Shown: positions 17,843 through 26,384, counted from the stretch's first letter. The stretch: DNA of 64,000 nt from RGIG9379 sp031553005 (GCA_031553005.1 JAVBMA010000001.1:40530-104529); one strand, 5' to 3'. Numbers and translations are program-made. Notes: a model not told the origin generated them from the letters alone.

Positions 17843-19546
17843 TTAGAAATTGTTTTTTAAGACATTTTTCATTGTTTTCACGATAGGTTTTGCGAACTTA
17901 GCAAAGTTACTCTTTGTAGATAGCGTTTTTATTTGCTGATAAGCTTCACTTTCGTCTTCTGTCTTTGTAAAAACCTCAAAAAGCATTGGTTTTTCTGTCA
18001 TTTCATTTGTTATAAACCGGCGATAAACTTGCTCAAATTCCTCTTTGTTTGACGCTGTTAGATATTCAAATCCGAGATTTGTTGCATAATTCTTAATTAA
18101 TTTGGTGGATAGATTACCAAAATGACCACGAGCGGCTATAAACCGATCAACGTCTTCGCCATAAGCTATGCCTGAATTTTTGAATTCTTGTCCCAATCCA
18201 TTATTAATAATTAATATTCTGAGATTTCGAGAAATATCTCGGTTGCCCAAGCTATTCATATCATAAAAGAATAGCAAGTCTCCAAAAACGCCAAAATATA
18301 ATTTATTTCTATTAAAAAACGAAGCACCAATTAGCGAAGACATGCCTCCGTCAATGCCAAATCCACCAGTGTTACAATAAGACATAATAGAATTGGGTAC
18401 TTCAAAATAATTCCATGAACGCAGACTATTTCTTATACCAAGATGAAGGACAGAATTTTCAGGAAGAACAGAAGACAACCGCTTTGCAACCCACATGTTA
18501 GAGAACGGAAGTTCAGGCAATGTGTTTAAAAGATTATTATATTTCTCTAAATAGAAAGAATGAAGCATATTTTCTTTTTCTTCTTTTTCTGTTGTGTAAT
18601 ACTTAAAAAAGTCAAGTTCTGACATTTGAAATATATTATGTGTCCTTTTAAAGGTATCTCGTATTTCACCATCTTCATTTATACGCCACATTACTTTCCC
18701 TTTTAAAATTGACGAAGAAACATATCCAATATGTATTAACATATCAATTCCCAATTCGTCTTTTGTATCATATTGTTCTGTTATGAGAGGGAATAGTATT
18801 CTATATTTACCCTTGTAGTTGCTTGTATGGTCGCAAAAAACGACGGCATTGTAAATACGACAAAAACGATCTACAGCATTTGCTAATTCATTACTCCATT
18901 TCACATGTGCACCAACAAATATTCCGATTTTTCCATTTGGGATATCTGGTAATTTATCGCCGATGCAATAATGTTCAATTTTTCTAACTGGGGCTATCTC
19001 CTTGGTTGAAAAATCGTTACTGTATAATACAGGAAGATTAATATGACAAGGTCCACCTCCATTCTTTTTCAAACCCCAAATAGCTTTGTTAACTTTTATC
19101 ATACAGTCCCATTCGTCTTCTTCACAACGCACAGATTGCACATAAACGCTAACATTGGCAATGTCATTTGGAATGCTACTTCTGTCTGTTTGTTGATTTA
19201 CATAATGTCCAACAAGTGCATTACTTCTACAACAAGTTATTGCTAAAATAGGCAATTTCCGATAATACGCCTCTGTCAACCCAGGCATGTAATTACGAGC
19301 AGACGTTGCGCCAGTACATGTTATGACTACAGTTTCGCCAGATTCTGCCGCAATTCCACAAGCAATGTATGCTGCAGAGCGTTCATCAATTGATGAGTAT
19401 AATTCAAAATAAGGGTCGTGTTGCAAACTTGCTACAATAGCTATATTCGTATAACCAGGCGAGGTAACAATTTTTTTTATTCCATGAGCCTTTAATAATG
19501 ATATAACTATTTGAACATTTCTTTCGGTTGTATAATAAGTACTCAT
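17843..19546 (-). CDS. Thiamine-diphosphate-dependent enzyme, MenD-like (second paralogue)
   Basis: 567 residues, clearly paralogous to the protein at 13743-15506. The activating Glu is Glu55 in SSIDERSAAYIACG; the ThDP motif is GDLLFFYDMNSLG with INNGLGQEF; TGGFGIDGGMSSLIG follows the MenD pattern. The SPGxR arginine is lost (SPGYTNI) and ITCCRSNAL replaces the MenD DRPPE block, so isochorismate is not the expected acceptor. NSLRSWNYF matches NSIRWMNHF of the paralogue, a shared substrate-site signature. It also ends in a basic, probably amphipathic tail (FAKPIVKTMKNVLKNNF). Its ATG overlaps the wzx stop by 4 bp. The two copies may form a heteromer or act on successive steps. Confidence 0.8.
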   Translation of the reverse strand: MSTYYTTERNVQIVISLLKAHGIKKIVTSPGYTNIAIVASLQHDPYFELYSSIDERSAAYIACGIAAESGETVVITCTGATSARNYMPGLTEAYYRKLPILAITCCRSNALVGHYVNQQTDRSSIPNDIANVSVYVQSVRCEEDEWDCMIKVNKAIWGLKKNGGGPCHINLPVLYSNDFSTKEIAPVRKIEHYCIGDKLPDIPNGKIGIFVGAHVKWSNELANAVDRFCRIYNAVVFCDHTSNYKGKYRILFPLITEQYDTKDELGIDMLIHIGYVSSSILKGKVMWRINEDGEIRDTFKRTHNIFQMSELDFFKYYTTEKEEKENMLHSFYLEKYNNLLNTLPELPFSNMWVAKRLSSVLPENSVLHLGIRNSLRSWNYFEVPNSIMSYCNTGGFGIDGGMSSLIGASFFNRNKLYFGVFGDLLFFYDMNSLGNRDISRNLRILIINNGLGQEFKNSGIAYGEDVDRFIAARGHFGNLSTKLIKNYATNLGFEYLTASNKEEFEQVYRRFITNEMTEKPMLFEVFTKTEDESEAYQQIKTLSTKSNFAKFAKPIVKTMKNVLKNNF

Positions 19547-21081
19547 ATTTGATTTAATTTCATTTTTTCAGATATAAATTTCTTTACATACGTTCGCTCG
19601 GACTTTGTCATTCCTATAAAATAAATAACCGATATTGAAGATATAACGCTAATTATTGATATCACAATAAAATGTATAATGCCTTCTAGTGGTAGTTGCA
19701 TTTTTATAAGTAATGGTAAAACCATTGACAGAAGACCAATACCAACAGAAACAAATAATACATTTTTGCAGTATTTCATTATGGGAAAATTAATTAATCG
19801 TTTTACTAACCACAGCCGTGCTATTGTTTTAATAATAGAAATTATAATCATTGTATAAAAAGCATAGTAGGGCGAAAAACCCCAGCGAAACAACAAATAG
19901 ATAATCGGTACATTCAACGCCGCCATAGTCCCAAGAACAAATTGATACAAAGCGATTCTACCTGTTGCATGAGCAGTGGTCATTAGGGGGGTTGCCATAG
20001 CATTAATTATTCCGTCTAAAATAATTAACCGTGTAAAAATCACTACATACTCAGGTACTTGCCCTAACCATAATTGCACCACAAATTCTGTTTCGAGTAG
20101 AATAGGCATTGCTACAAAAAGCATCAGGTAAAACGAAAAACGTGAAGAACGAATTACCAAATCGAACATATTATTTAAATTACCTTCCGCATAATACTTG
20201 GTAATTTGTGGTCGTGTTGCAGTGTAAAAATTGGTGAAAAATTGATGAATTGCAGCTTCTATCTGCACAGCAAGGCCACGTGCTGCATTTACCACCGGAC
20301 CAAAAAACAAATTCAGCAAGATATTTACTCCCTGACCACTCGCCATATTAGTAACTGAACTAAATAAATTCCAACCGGAATAAGTAGAAAGTTCCTTAAA
20401 CAATGCTTTGTCCCATACCCAGCGGTATTTACATTCTTCAAATTTCACGATACAATATTGACGATATATTGCCGTAATAATAAGGGATACAAGCATTATA
20501 CCTGCCCCGTATACAATAAGTTTATCATAGGCAAATACATAAACTAAATACGCTACACCAAGTTTCAATATACCTTCTAAAATTGATACATAGGCAAACG
20601 CATTCATCTTTTCATGAGCAATAATACTTGCATTATATGGATTTGTAAGCAAAGAACTAATAACGGCTATAATTGAAAATTGATATATCCAATTTGCCGC
20701 GACCATTCTATCTGCCGGAATAACCAATTTAGCATTTAAAAACCATAACCCGACAGTTTCTGCTAAAATCACAAAAATCAATGCCAACAGCAAATAAATA
20801 GAAAAACTTACGCTAAAAACCGTTTTGAGCCGAGCATAATCTTTCCGCCCCAATTCAAAAGTCAAATATCGTTGAGACGCCACAGCCATTGCACTATTAA
20901 GCATACCCATCATTGCCACAACGCCTCCTACTACATTATATACGCCGTAGTCTGTTACACCCAATGCCTTCAATATCACCCGCGAAGTAAAAAGCGAAAC
21001 ACCCATAATAATAATCATACGAAAATACAAAAACATCGTATTTTTCGCTATACGCTTATTATTTTCGGAAGTTTGGGACAT
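19543..21081 (-). CDS. wzx: Oligosaccharide flippase, Wzx-like (MVF superfamily)
   Basis: 512 residues with about 12-14 transmembrane segments. The N-terminus NTMFLYFRMIIIMGVSLFTS followed by RVILKALGVTDYGVYNVVGG is characteristic of Wzx/RfbX-type flippases. It would move the undecaprenyl-linked repeat unit across the inner membrane. It is the first gene after the hairpin that follows wzc, and a candidate internal promoter (21156-21186) lies just upstream. It overlaps the second MenD-like gene by 4 bp. Confidence 0.88.
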   Translation of the reverse strand: MSQTSENNKRIAKNTMFLYFRMIIIMGVSLFTSRVILKALGVTDYGVYNVVGGVVAMMGMLNSAMAVASQRYLTFELGRKDYARLKTVFSVSFSIYLLLALIFVILAETVGLWFLNAKLVIPADRMVAANWIYQFSIIAVISSLLTNPYNASIIAHEKMNAFAYVSILEGILKLGVAYLVYVFAYDKLIVYGAGIMLVSLIITAIYRQYCIVKFEECKYRWVWDKALFKELSTYSGWNLFSSVTNMASGQGVNILLNLFFGPVVNAARGLAVQIEAAIHQFFTNFYTATRPQITKYYAEGNLNNMFDLVIRSSRFSFYLMLFVAMPILLETEFVVQLWLGQVPEYVVIFTRLIILDGIINAMATPLMTTAHATGRIALYQFVLGTMAALNVPIIYLLFRWGFSPYYAFYTMIIISIIKTIARLWLVKRLINFPIMKYCKNVLFVSVGIGLLSMVLPLLIKMQLPLEGIIHFIVISIISVISSISVIYFIGMTKSERTYVKKFISEKMKLNQI

Positions 21082-21155
21082 TTTATCTTAAATATAATAG
21101 TTATTCAGCCTCAATATGCGTGTATACTGTGTTATAAACAGGTAATCCATCATTC

Positions 21156-21186
21156 CAAAATTGTCAATTAAGCAAGGCTTCGCCAA
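21156..21186 (-). promoter_or_regulatory. Candidate internal promoter upstream of wzx
   Basis: On the minus strand TTG (21184-21186) is followed after exactly 20 bases by CAATTTTG (21156-21163), one mismatch from the Bacteroidota -7 consensus TAnnTTTG. The site lies between the hairpin after wzc and the wzx start at 21081, leaving a leader of roughly 70 nt. Confidence 0.4.
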
Positions 21187-21255
21187 TATCGGAAACAGAT
21201 CCGATACACATGAAAAAATATTCAATTCTTCTATTCTCAAAATAAGACACAAAAA

Positions 21256-21303
21256 TCTGTTTAATTTTTTCACTTATTTATCATCAATGAAAAATTAAAC
21301 AGA
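21256..21303 (-). terminator. Hairpin terminator/attenuator after wzc
   Basis: TCTGTTTAATTTTT (21256-21269) is the perfect inverse complement of 21290-21303. On the minus strand the stem is followed by a T-rich run (TTTTTGTGTC). It begins about 20 bp past the wzc stop codon and would separate wza-wzc from the wzx-led operon or tune read-through. Confidence 0.6.
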
Positions 21304-21324
21304 CTCTAAATCTATATTAAAATG

Positions 21325-23706
21325 TTATACTTCTCCGTAAGTCCCGTACCGTCCGTACCGTCCATACCGTCCATACCGTCCATAATTACCCACCGAATCA
21401 GATATTTTCACGCCATTAACAACTATTGATACACGTGGTAGCTTCTCTTCATCTGAAGCTTCATTGATCATTTCAAACAGACCTTTGTTTGTATAATTAG
21501 CACGACAAACATATAGTGTCATGTCGCCTATTCGCGATAGAACCAACGTATCGATAACCGCCCCGATAGGCGCCGTATCAATTATAATATAATCATAAAA
21601 ATCTCTTTGCTGTTCTATCAGTCTATCCAATGCCTCTTTCGACAATAACTCCGCCGGATTGGGAGGCGTTATACCGGCAAAGATGACATCTAAATGTGTA
21701 TATCCCGGCACTTTATGTGTGATGTTTTTTACCTCTTTTTCCGAACCAACAATATAATCGACCAATCCTACTTTAGAAGGAAGTACAAAAGCGTCTTTCA
21801 GGCGTGGATTACGGATATCCATACCAATCAACAGCACTTTTTTGTTTAATAACGCAAAACTTTTCGCAATATTAGTTGAAATAAATGTTTTTCCCTCTCC
21901 CGGCACAGACGAAGTAACTAATATTACCTTTTTGTCGGGATTATCAAGCATGAAACAGATATTTGTGCGTAATGACCGGAAATACTCGGTAGAAATACGT
22001 TTATCTTCTCCTGCCTCGTTATCGACTAAAGGAATCTCGCCCAATATCGGCAGCTTTGTCAGTCCTTCTCTCTGAATTTCCGCCCGGGAGTCAAAGTGTA
22101 CCTTTAAAAGATCTTTCAAATAGATCACTCCGGCCGGAATCAAAACTGAAAGAAAAAATGCTCCGAAAAGAATTACCATTTTGCGAGGAGAAACAGGAGC
22201 AGAATCGGCCAGCGTCTCATCTATAATTTTCGCTTTATTAGTGGTAGCAGCCATAGCCAATGCATTTTCTTCACGTTTTTGCAATAGCATCAAGAATAAC
22301 GCAGACTGAATCTGGCGTTGACGGTCTATCTCCACATATACCCGTTCCTGAGTCGGAACATTTCCAATTTGTTGCCTGAACTTGCTCGCTTGTTTGTTCA
22401 GGTTTTCCCGGGTAACCAGCAAACTGGACTCTATATTTTTAACCAAAGCTTGTATATTATCCGACAACGAACTAATCAACAGGCTTTGATTTACCACTAC
22501 CGGGTTCTTTTCGGAAGTTGTACGGAGCAACCTGTTTCGCTCAAGCAGCAGTTCATTGTATTTATTGATCTGGGATAACAATCCGGCATCTGAAATTCCG
22601 ATATTAGTAGGAATTACAGCTTCAAAGTTCTCAGACTTATCAAGATACTCTCTTAAGTAACGAATTAAATTGAGTTGTGTTTCATTTTCAACTTTCTTGC
22701 GTTCGTATTCTGTATTCTCGCGCAAAAAAAGCTCCGAATTGGCTTTTATCTCAGTTATTCCTTCTTTCTTTTTATAATTCTCTATCTCCAATTCGGTATT
22801 TCCTAACTCCTTACCAATAAGAGTGACCCTCTCTTCTATAAACTCGGCTGTCCGCTGGGCTATTTTGTTTTTGTCGTCGGTAGCAGTCATATTATATCTC
22901 TCAATCAATTGATTCAGAAAATCTTCTCCCCGGCGAGGATTCGTATTTTTCAGATCGAGTTTAACAACAGAAGAAGTCTTACTTGTCGGAGCTACGGTAA
23001 GGCTGCCCAAATAAGATTTAGCCATATTGATCGGTTTTAAAATAGTGATTTCCATCTCAGAGATATCATGTTCTTTCATATCCAAAGATTTCGATATCAA
23101 GATTTTCCCGTAAGGAGTCTCAAGTGTAATAGGAAAAGCTGTATATACTCCGGAAAATAGCTCATCCCGATCTATTTCTTCCAAAATTAGGGAGATCTGC
23201 TCTGTCTCCAAATCTTTCAATGTAATCCGTAACGGATAGATAATTTCGTCAGCGTTAAACATCGAGACATCTACCGATACCGGAGAGGTCTTGTATAAAC
23301 TCGTTTTTTTCAAAAAACCATTCTCGGTATAGCCAACGTACAATTCCAGGTCTTTTATTACATCTCTTATCAAAGATCTTGATTTCAATACTTCGATCTC
23401 ATTATCCGTACTTGTATTTCCCATTACATTCATCCCGGTAAAGAGGCTTAACTCGTCGGATAATCCTCCACCCTTCTTTTCATCCTTTATCATAATGACG
23501 GAATGTATATCGTAGACAGGCATGCTTACCCGCAAGTAAAGAAATGCCAAAAACATACAAACAAAAAACGAAACAAGAAACCATTTCCAGTGGGCTAAAT
23601 ACCGGAATACGATTTCGCGAATGTCAATTATTTCTTCTGTGTTTTCCTCTTTTTTGTATTTTCCGTCCATATATATATTCATTAAAGAGATTTTTTCTAA
23701 AGACAT
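21325..23706 (-). CDS. wzc: Wzc-like chain-length determinant / BY-kinase
   Basis: 793 residues. It joins a Wzz-type membrane domain (TM near residues 40-60 and near 505-525, with a long coiled-coil periplasmic region between) to a cytoplasmic bacterial tyrosine kinase domain. Walker A is SSVPGEGKTFIST, Walker A' is VLLIGMDIRNPRL and Walker B is YIIIDTAPIG. The C-terminus ends in a tyrosine cluster made of repeated Y-G-R units (YGRYGRYGRYGRYGTYG), the autophosphorylation tail. The protein controls polymer length and export together with the Wza-like lipoprotein encoded 63 bp upstream. No cognate phosphatase gene is seen in the window. The tail is encoded by 9-bp tandem repeats and may vary in length. 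Confidence 0.93.
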   Translation of the reverse strand: MSLEKISLMNIYMDGKYKKEENTEEIIDIREIVFRYLAHWKWFLVSFFVCMFLAFLYLRVSMPVYDIHSVIMIKDEKKGGGLSDELSLFTGMNVMGNTSTDNEIEVLKSRSLIRDVIKDLELYVGYTENGFLKKTSLYKTSPVSVDVSMFNADEIIYPLRITLKDLETEQISLILEEIDRDELFSGVYTAFPITLETPYGKILISKSLDMKEHDISEMEITILKPINMAKSYLGSLTVAPTSKTSSVVKLDLKNTNPRRGEDFLNQLIERYNMTATDDKNKIAQRTAEFIEERVTLIGKELGNTELEIENYKKKEGITEIKANSELFLRENTEYERKKVENETQLNLIRYLREYLDKSENFEAVIPTNIGISDAGLLSQINKYNELLLERNRLLRTTSEKNPVVVNQSLLISSLSDNIQALVKNIESSLLVTRENLNKQASKFRQQIGNVPTQERVYVEIDRQRQIQSALFLMLLQKREENALAMAATTNKAKIIDETLADSAPVSPRKMVILFGAFFLSVLIPAGVIYLKDLLKVHFDSRAEIQREGLTKLPILGEIPLVDNEAGEDKRISTEYFRSLRTNICFMLDNPDKKVILVTSSVPGEGKTFISTNIAKSFALLNKKVLLIGMDIRNPRLKDAFVLPSKVGLVDYIVGSEKEVKNITHKVPGYTHLDVIFAGITPPNPAELLSKEALDRLIEQQRDFYDYIIIDTAPIGAVIDTLVLSRIGDMTLYVCRANYTNKGLFEMINEASDEEKLPRVSIVVNGVKISDSVGNYGRYGRYGRYGRYGTYGEV
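21337..21384. repeat. 9-bp tandem repeats encoding the Wzc tyrosine tail
   Basis: The plus strand shows about five copies of a 9-bp unit (CCGTACCGT or CCATACCGT), coding on the minus strand for successive Tyr-Gly-Arg triplets. In-frame gain or loss of units would change the number of phosphorylatable tyrosines without breaking the frame. Confidence 0.85.
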
Positions 23707-23769
23707 CCCAAGTTTTAAAAACTTGGGATGTCTTTAGAAAAAATCCATCTCTACCTTTATCGATAAAAA

Positions 23770-24579
23770 TTATTTTAAGATATTGAAAAGTAAACTAGCC
23801 GTTGATAATAGTATCGAAGCGGCAGAAATCCACAATCCGGTTGTCGTACTCACCTGACTATTCCGGGCTTTTGCTTTATTTGGCTCTACGTACAAAATAT
23901 CATTTTGCTGTAAATAGAAATAAGGCGAACGAACTAATTCCGTGTCATTCAGGTTCAGCGTGACAATCTCTTTTCCTCCATCGGCATGCTCCCTTATCAG
24001 CTTCACATTTTCCCGCTTTCCGAATATAGTCAGGTCACCAGCTAAAGCAAGAGCCTCCAATACATTTACTTTTTCATTGACTACTGTAAAAGTATTAGGC
24101 CTGTTAACCTCTCCCAATACGGATATTTTATAGTTCACAAAACGAACATTCACCAGCGGATCTTCTTTTAAATACACCTTCAAGTTCTGTTTTAATGTAT
24201 CCTCCAACTGCGTTTTTGTTTTCCCCATCACTTCAATCTTTCCTAAAACGGGGAAATTAATATATCCTTCATTATCCACTAAATAGGACTGTAATACAGG
24301 TTGGGATGTAAGTGAACTCGTTTGGGTGGATGCCAATGGCATAACCAGATTAAAAGGCAGAGAACCTTCCCTGTCAAATGTAGTAACAGTAATAGTTAAT
24401 AAATCTTTGGGTTTAATCCGTGCATCATATAGATTTTCGGGAAGAGAATCATATTTAAAATCCTCTGTATTCTGCAGATATGCAATTTTTTTTGTAGAAG
24501 CACAATTTACGAAACAAAAAAATAAAAAAGAATAAAAAATAAAGCGGAACGCCTTAGAAGTTATATATCCAATCTTCAT
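23770..24579 (-). CDS. wza: Polysaccharide export outer-membrane lipoprotein, Wza-like
   Basis: 269 residues. The N-terminus is a lipoprotein signal peptide ending at FCFVNC, with Cys26 as the lipidated residue. It is followed by a Poly_export domain (DARIKPKDLLTITVTTFDRE), SLBB-type repeats (YLVDNEGYINFPVLGKIEVM, then VSVLGEVNRPNTF-like ISVLGEVNRPNTF) and a C-terminal hydrophobic segment (LWISAASILLSTASLLFNIL). It would form the outer-membrane export channel. It is the first gene of the capsule locus and follows the strong promoter at 24705-24735 with a leader of about 120 nt. Confidence 0.92.
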   Translation of the reverse strand: MKIGYITSKAFRFIFYSFLFFCFVNCASTKKIAYLQNTEDFKYDSLPENLYDARIKPKDLLTITVTTFDREGSLPFNLVMPLASTQTSSLTSQPVLQSYLVDNEGYINFPVLGKIEVMGKTKTQLEDTLKQNLKVYLKEDPLVNVRFVNYKISVLGEVNRPNTFTVVNEKVNVLEALALAGDLTIFGKRENVKLIREHADGGKEIVTLNLNDTELVRSPYFYLQQNDILYVEPNKAKARNSQVSTTTGLWISAASILLSTASLLFNILK

Positions 24580-24704
24580 TATATCAATTTATTATCAATC
24601 AAAAAATATATTATTTACCTAATTACCGGATATAATTAATCCTGCAATTTCTCAAAATATTATTAAAACTCCTATTCAAAAAGGTGTTTTCCCAACAAAT
24701 GCGG

Positions 24705-24735
24705 CAAAATTAATAAAAAAAATGCATATCCCCAA
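24705..24735 (-). promoter_or_regulatory. Main promoter of the capsule locus
   Basis: On the minus strand TTG (24733-24735) and TAATTTTG (24705-24712) are separated by exactly 20 bases, a full match to the Bacteroidota housekeeping promoter TTG-N19-21-TAnnTTTG. Transcription would start near 24699 and reach wza at 24579. No inverted repeats characteristic of an invertible capsule promoter flank it, and no UpxY/NusG-like gene precedes wza. Confidence 0.75.
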
Positions 24736-24948
24736 TTCTAAAAAACAAAGCTTCACTGTTTTTCCACTTATTTCTTATACGTTCTATACACAATAGCGAA
24801 TTCTAAAAAGAATGCTTAAAAATGAATTTAAGAATTTATTTGCTAATAATAACCTGAATTCAGGATAAGACACAGACTTTAAAAGCCTTATTTTGACAAT
24901 CTAAGGTAAGTAAAGCGAACCCTAAGAAGGAAAAGGCGAAACAAAAAG

Positions 24949-25096
24949 AGACTGCCAAAAAAAGCCTATATTCTTTACCACAAAGTACACAAAGGAAATT
25001 CACAAAGACCACAATATCCTGAGAATCAACCAATATCCTTTGTGTTCCTTAGTGTAAAACTTTGTCCTTTGTGGTTAAAGGACTTTTGGAACAGCT
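24949..25096. repeat. Dispersed CTTTGTG-rich palindromic repeat, copy A
   Basis: About 148 bp. The outer arms (CCTATATTCTTTACCACAAA on one side, CTTTGTGGTTAAAG on the other) are mutually related, and the inside contains heptamers of the type CTTTGTG / CACAAAG spaced about 10-11 bases. Copies B (28637-28785, opposite orientation) and C (63860 to the window end) share the same words in the same order. Confidence 0.8.
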
Positions 25097-25362
25097 TACA
25101 TTGTATGTGGCATTTTTTAGGTCGTTGAGAGTAAGGTTATGAAAATTAAGCCCATTCTGGGCTATAACCAATACATAGCCTTATCCAAAACTCAGGTTAA
25201 TAATAAAAAAACAGATAAACCACATATGTGTATGCAGTTATTCACAACAACTCTGATTAAGAATATTTTTGATTTTACAGGAACAGGAAAAGAAAAAATT
25301 CCGATTATTAATCGTTAATTATCAAATATATTTTTTCATATAAAAATCTGACAAGTATTTTT

Positions 25363-25764
25363 TTACATCAGACTACCGTCTCCATTTTGTTGCAAACAAA
25401 AAGTAAAATAAAATTCAGAAATATAGCTTTTTAGCATAATATAATAATTATCATACTTCCACACATTGGTGCAAACTATTTCACATTGATCATTACAGAT
25501 CTCCCTATATACATTGAAAAGTATCGAATCATCAAAAAAAAGAAAGCCTGAACTACAAATGTTATCATCATTAAATTGGCAAGTTAAAGTGCCGTAACTA
25601 AGCCTTATTTCCATTAATTTATTTGTATTAGGATCAGAAGGGACGGTTATTTCATCCTCAGAAAAGTGCTCTCTAATTTCACTTTCAGTACAATTCAATA
25701 TTAGTCGTCCGTACTGAATAAAAGTAATAAAATCATTTTCCAATTCTGCGATTTTTTTTTTCAT
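25363..25764 (-). CDS. Hypothetical protein, 133 aa
   Basis: No family recognised. The protein is acidic, without signal peptide or membrane segment, and rich in Cys (CQFNDDNICSSG, CNDQCEIVC), Phe and Tyr. It begins with a Lys run and a short helical region (KKKIAELENDFITFIQYGRL). The coding potential is supported by a 133-codon open frame in AT-rich DNA with no overlapping alternative. It stands alone between a repeat-rich region and the tRNA-Asn pair. Small solitary acidic proteins of this kind can be immunity or antitoxin proteins, but nothing here shows that. Confidence 0.55.
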   Translation of the reverse strand: MKKKIAELENDFITFIQYGRLILNCTESEIREHFSEDEITVPSDPNTNKLMEIRLSYGTLTCQFNDDNICSSGFLFFDDSILFNVYREICNDQCEIVCTNVWKYDNYYIMLKSYISEFYFTFCLQQNGDGSLM

Positions 25765-26110
25765 AAAGATCAGTTTTTGATAGTCAACTGCCCCAAAGCA
25801 GGTAAATTATTTAATGTTTAGAATCAAAATATGGGACTTAGTAAGTTACTAATAAAACATTTGTCAAATAGAAAAACAGATAATTTCAGATATTTTTTGT
25901 CTCACCAACTTTAAATAGAAATAAAATATTCATCCGATTTGATGAATAATGTATCAGAATAAAATCAGCACAAAAAGTAAAGAGAGATAAATCAATTAAG
26001 AAATTTAATAATATGATTTATTTTCAAAAAATGGAAATGGATAAAAAAACGATACGCCGCTGAATTTTACATCTGACGCTTCCTTAAACCTTACAATTGT
26101 GATTTAATTA
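25765..26110. other. AT-rich intergenic stretch
   Basis: About 345 bp between the hypothetical gene and the tRNA-Asn terminator. The only structure I see is a short 8-bp hairpin around 25928-25949 (TATTCATC with GATGAATA). No gene or promoter match found. Confidence 0.4.
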
Positions 26111-26138
26111 AAAAAGAGAACACGTATGTTCTCTTTTT
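26111..26138 (-). terminator. Terminator of the tRNA-Asn transcript
   Basis: AAAAAGAGAACA (26111-26122) and TGTTCTCTTTTT (26127-26138) form a perfect 12-bp stem with a 4-nt loop, ending in a T run on the minus strand. It starts 3 bp beyond the second tRNA-Asn. Confidence 0.85.
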
Positions 26139-26140
26139 AG

Positions 26141-26214
26141 CTCTCCCTCTTGGACTTGAACCAAGGACCCTCTGATTAACAGTCAGATGCTCTAACCGAC
26201 TGAGCTAAGGAAGA
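26141..26214 (-). tRNA. tRNA-Asn (GTT), second of tandem pair
   Basis: Read on the minus strand, the 74-nt sequence folds as a cloverleaf: acceptor TCTTCCT pairs with AGGGAGA with one G-T wobble, D-arm GCTC/GAGC, anticodon loop CTGTTAA (anticodon GTT), T-loop TTCAAGT, discriminator G. CCA is not encoded. It is identical over its length to the copy at 26252-26325, from which it is separated by 37 bp. Confidence 0.95.
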
Positions 26215-26251
26215 ATTTGAGTTTATTATATGGCAAACCCGACCATTCTTG

Positions 26252-26325
26252 CTCTCCCTCTTGGACTTGAACCAAGGACCCTCTGATTAACAGTCAGATG
26301 CTCTAACCGACTGAGCTAAGGAAGA
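26252..26325 (-). tRNA. tRNA-Asn (GTT), first of tandem pair
   Basis: Same 74-nt cloverleaf as the neighbouring copy, anticodon GTT, CCA not encoded. It lies 20 bp downstream of a consensus promoter (26346-26376), and both copies are presumably cut from one short transcript ending at 26111-26138. Confidence 0.95.
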
Positions 26326-26345
26326 GTATTTTCGAATTGTGGTTG

Positions 26346-26376
26346 CAAAAGTAATGGCTTTTTTTAAAATATGCAA
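26346..26376 (-). promoter_or_regulatory. Promoter of the tRNA-Asn pair
   Basis: Minus-strand TTG (26374-26376), 20 bases, TACTTTTG (26346-26353): full agreement with the Bacteroidota promoter consensus. It is placed 20 bp upstream of the first tRNA-Asn. Confidence 0.75.
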
Positions 26377-26384
26377 TATCTTTG
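26377..26384 (+). promoter_or_regulatory. Candidate -7 element for the PfkB kinase gene
   Basis: TATCTTTG fits TAnnTTTG and lies 23 bp before the ATG at 26408. No TTG is found at the usual 19-21 bp spacing, so only half of the promoter is supported. It abuts the divergent tRNA promoter. Confidence 0.4.

Larger units (their letters stand above)
24580..25362. other. 783-bp intergenic region with promoter and nested repeats
   Basis: Apart from the capsule promoter, this stretch holds an imperfect 22-nt inverted repeat pair (about 24847-24868 and 25182-25203; core AACCTGA and GGATAAG, four mismatches). The pair brackets one copy of the dispersed CTTTGTG-rich palindromic repeat (24949-25096). This looks like a small non-autonomous element of about 357 bp. 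I see no gene. Confidence 0.55.
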
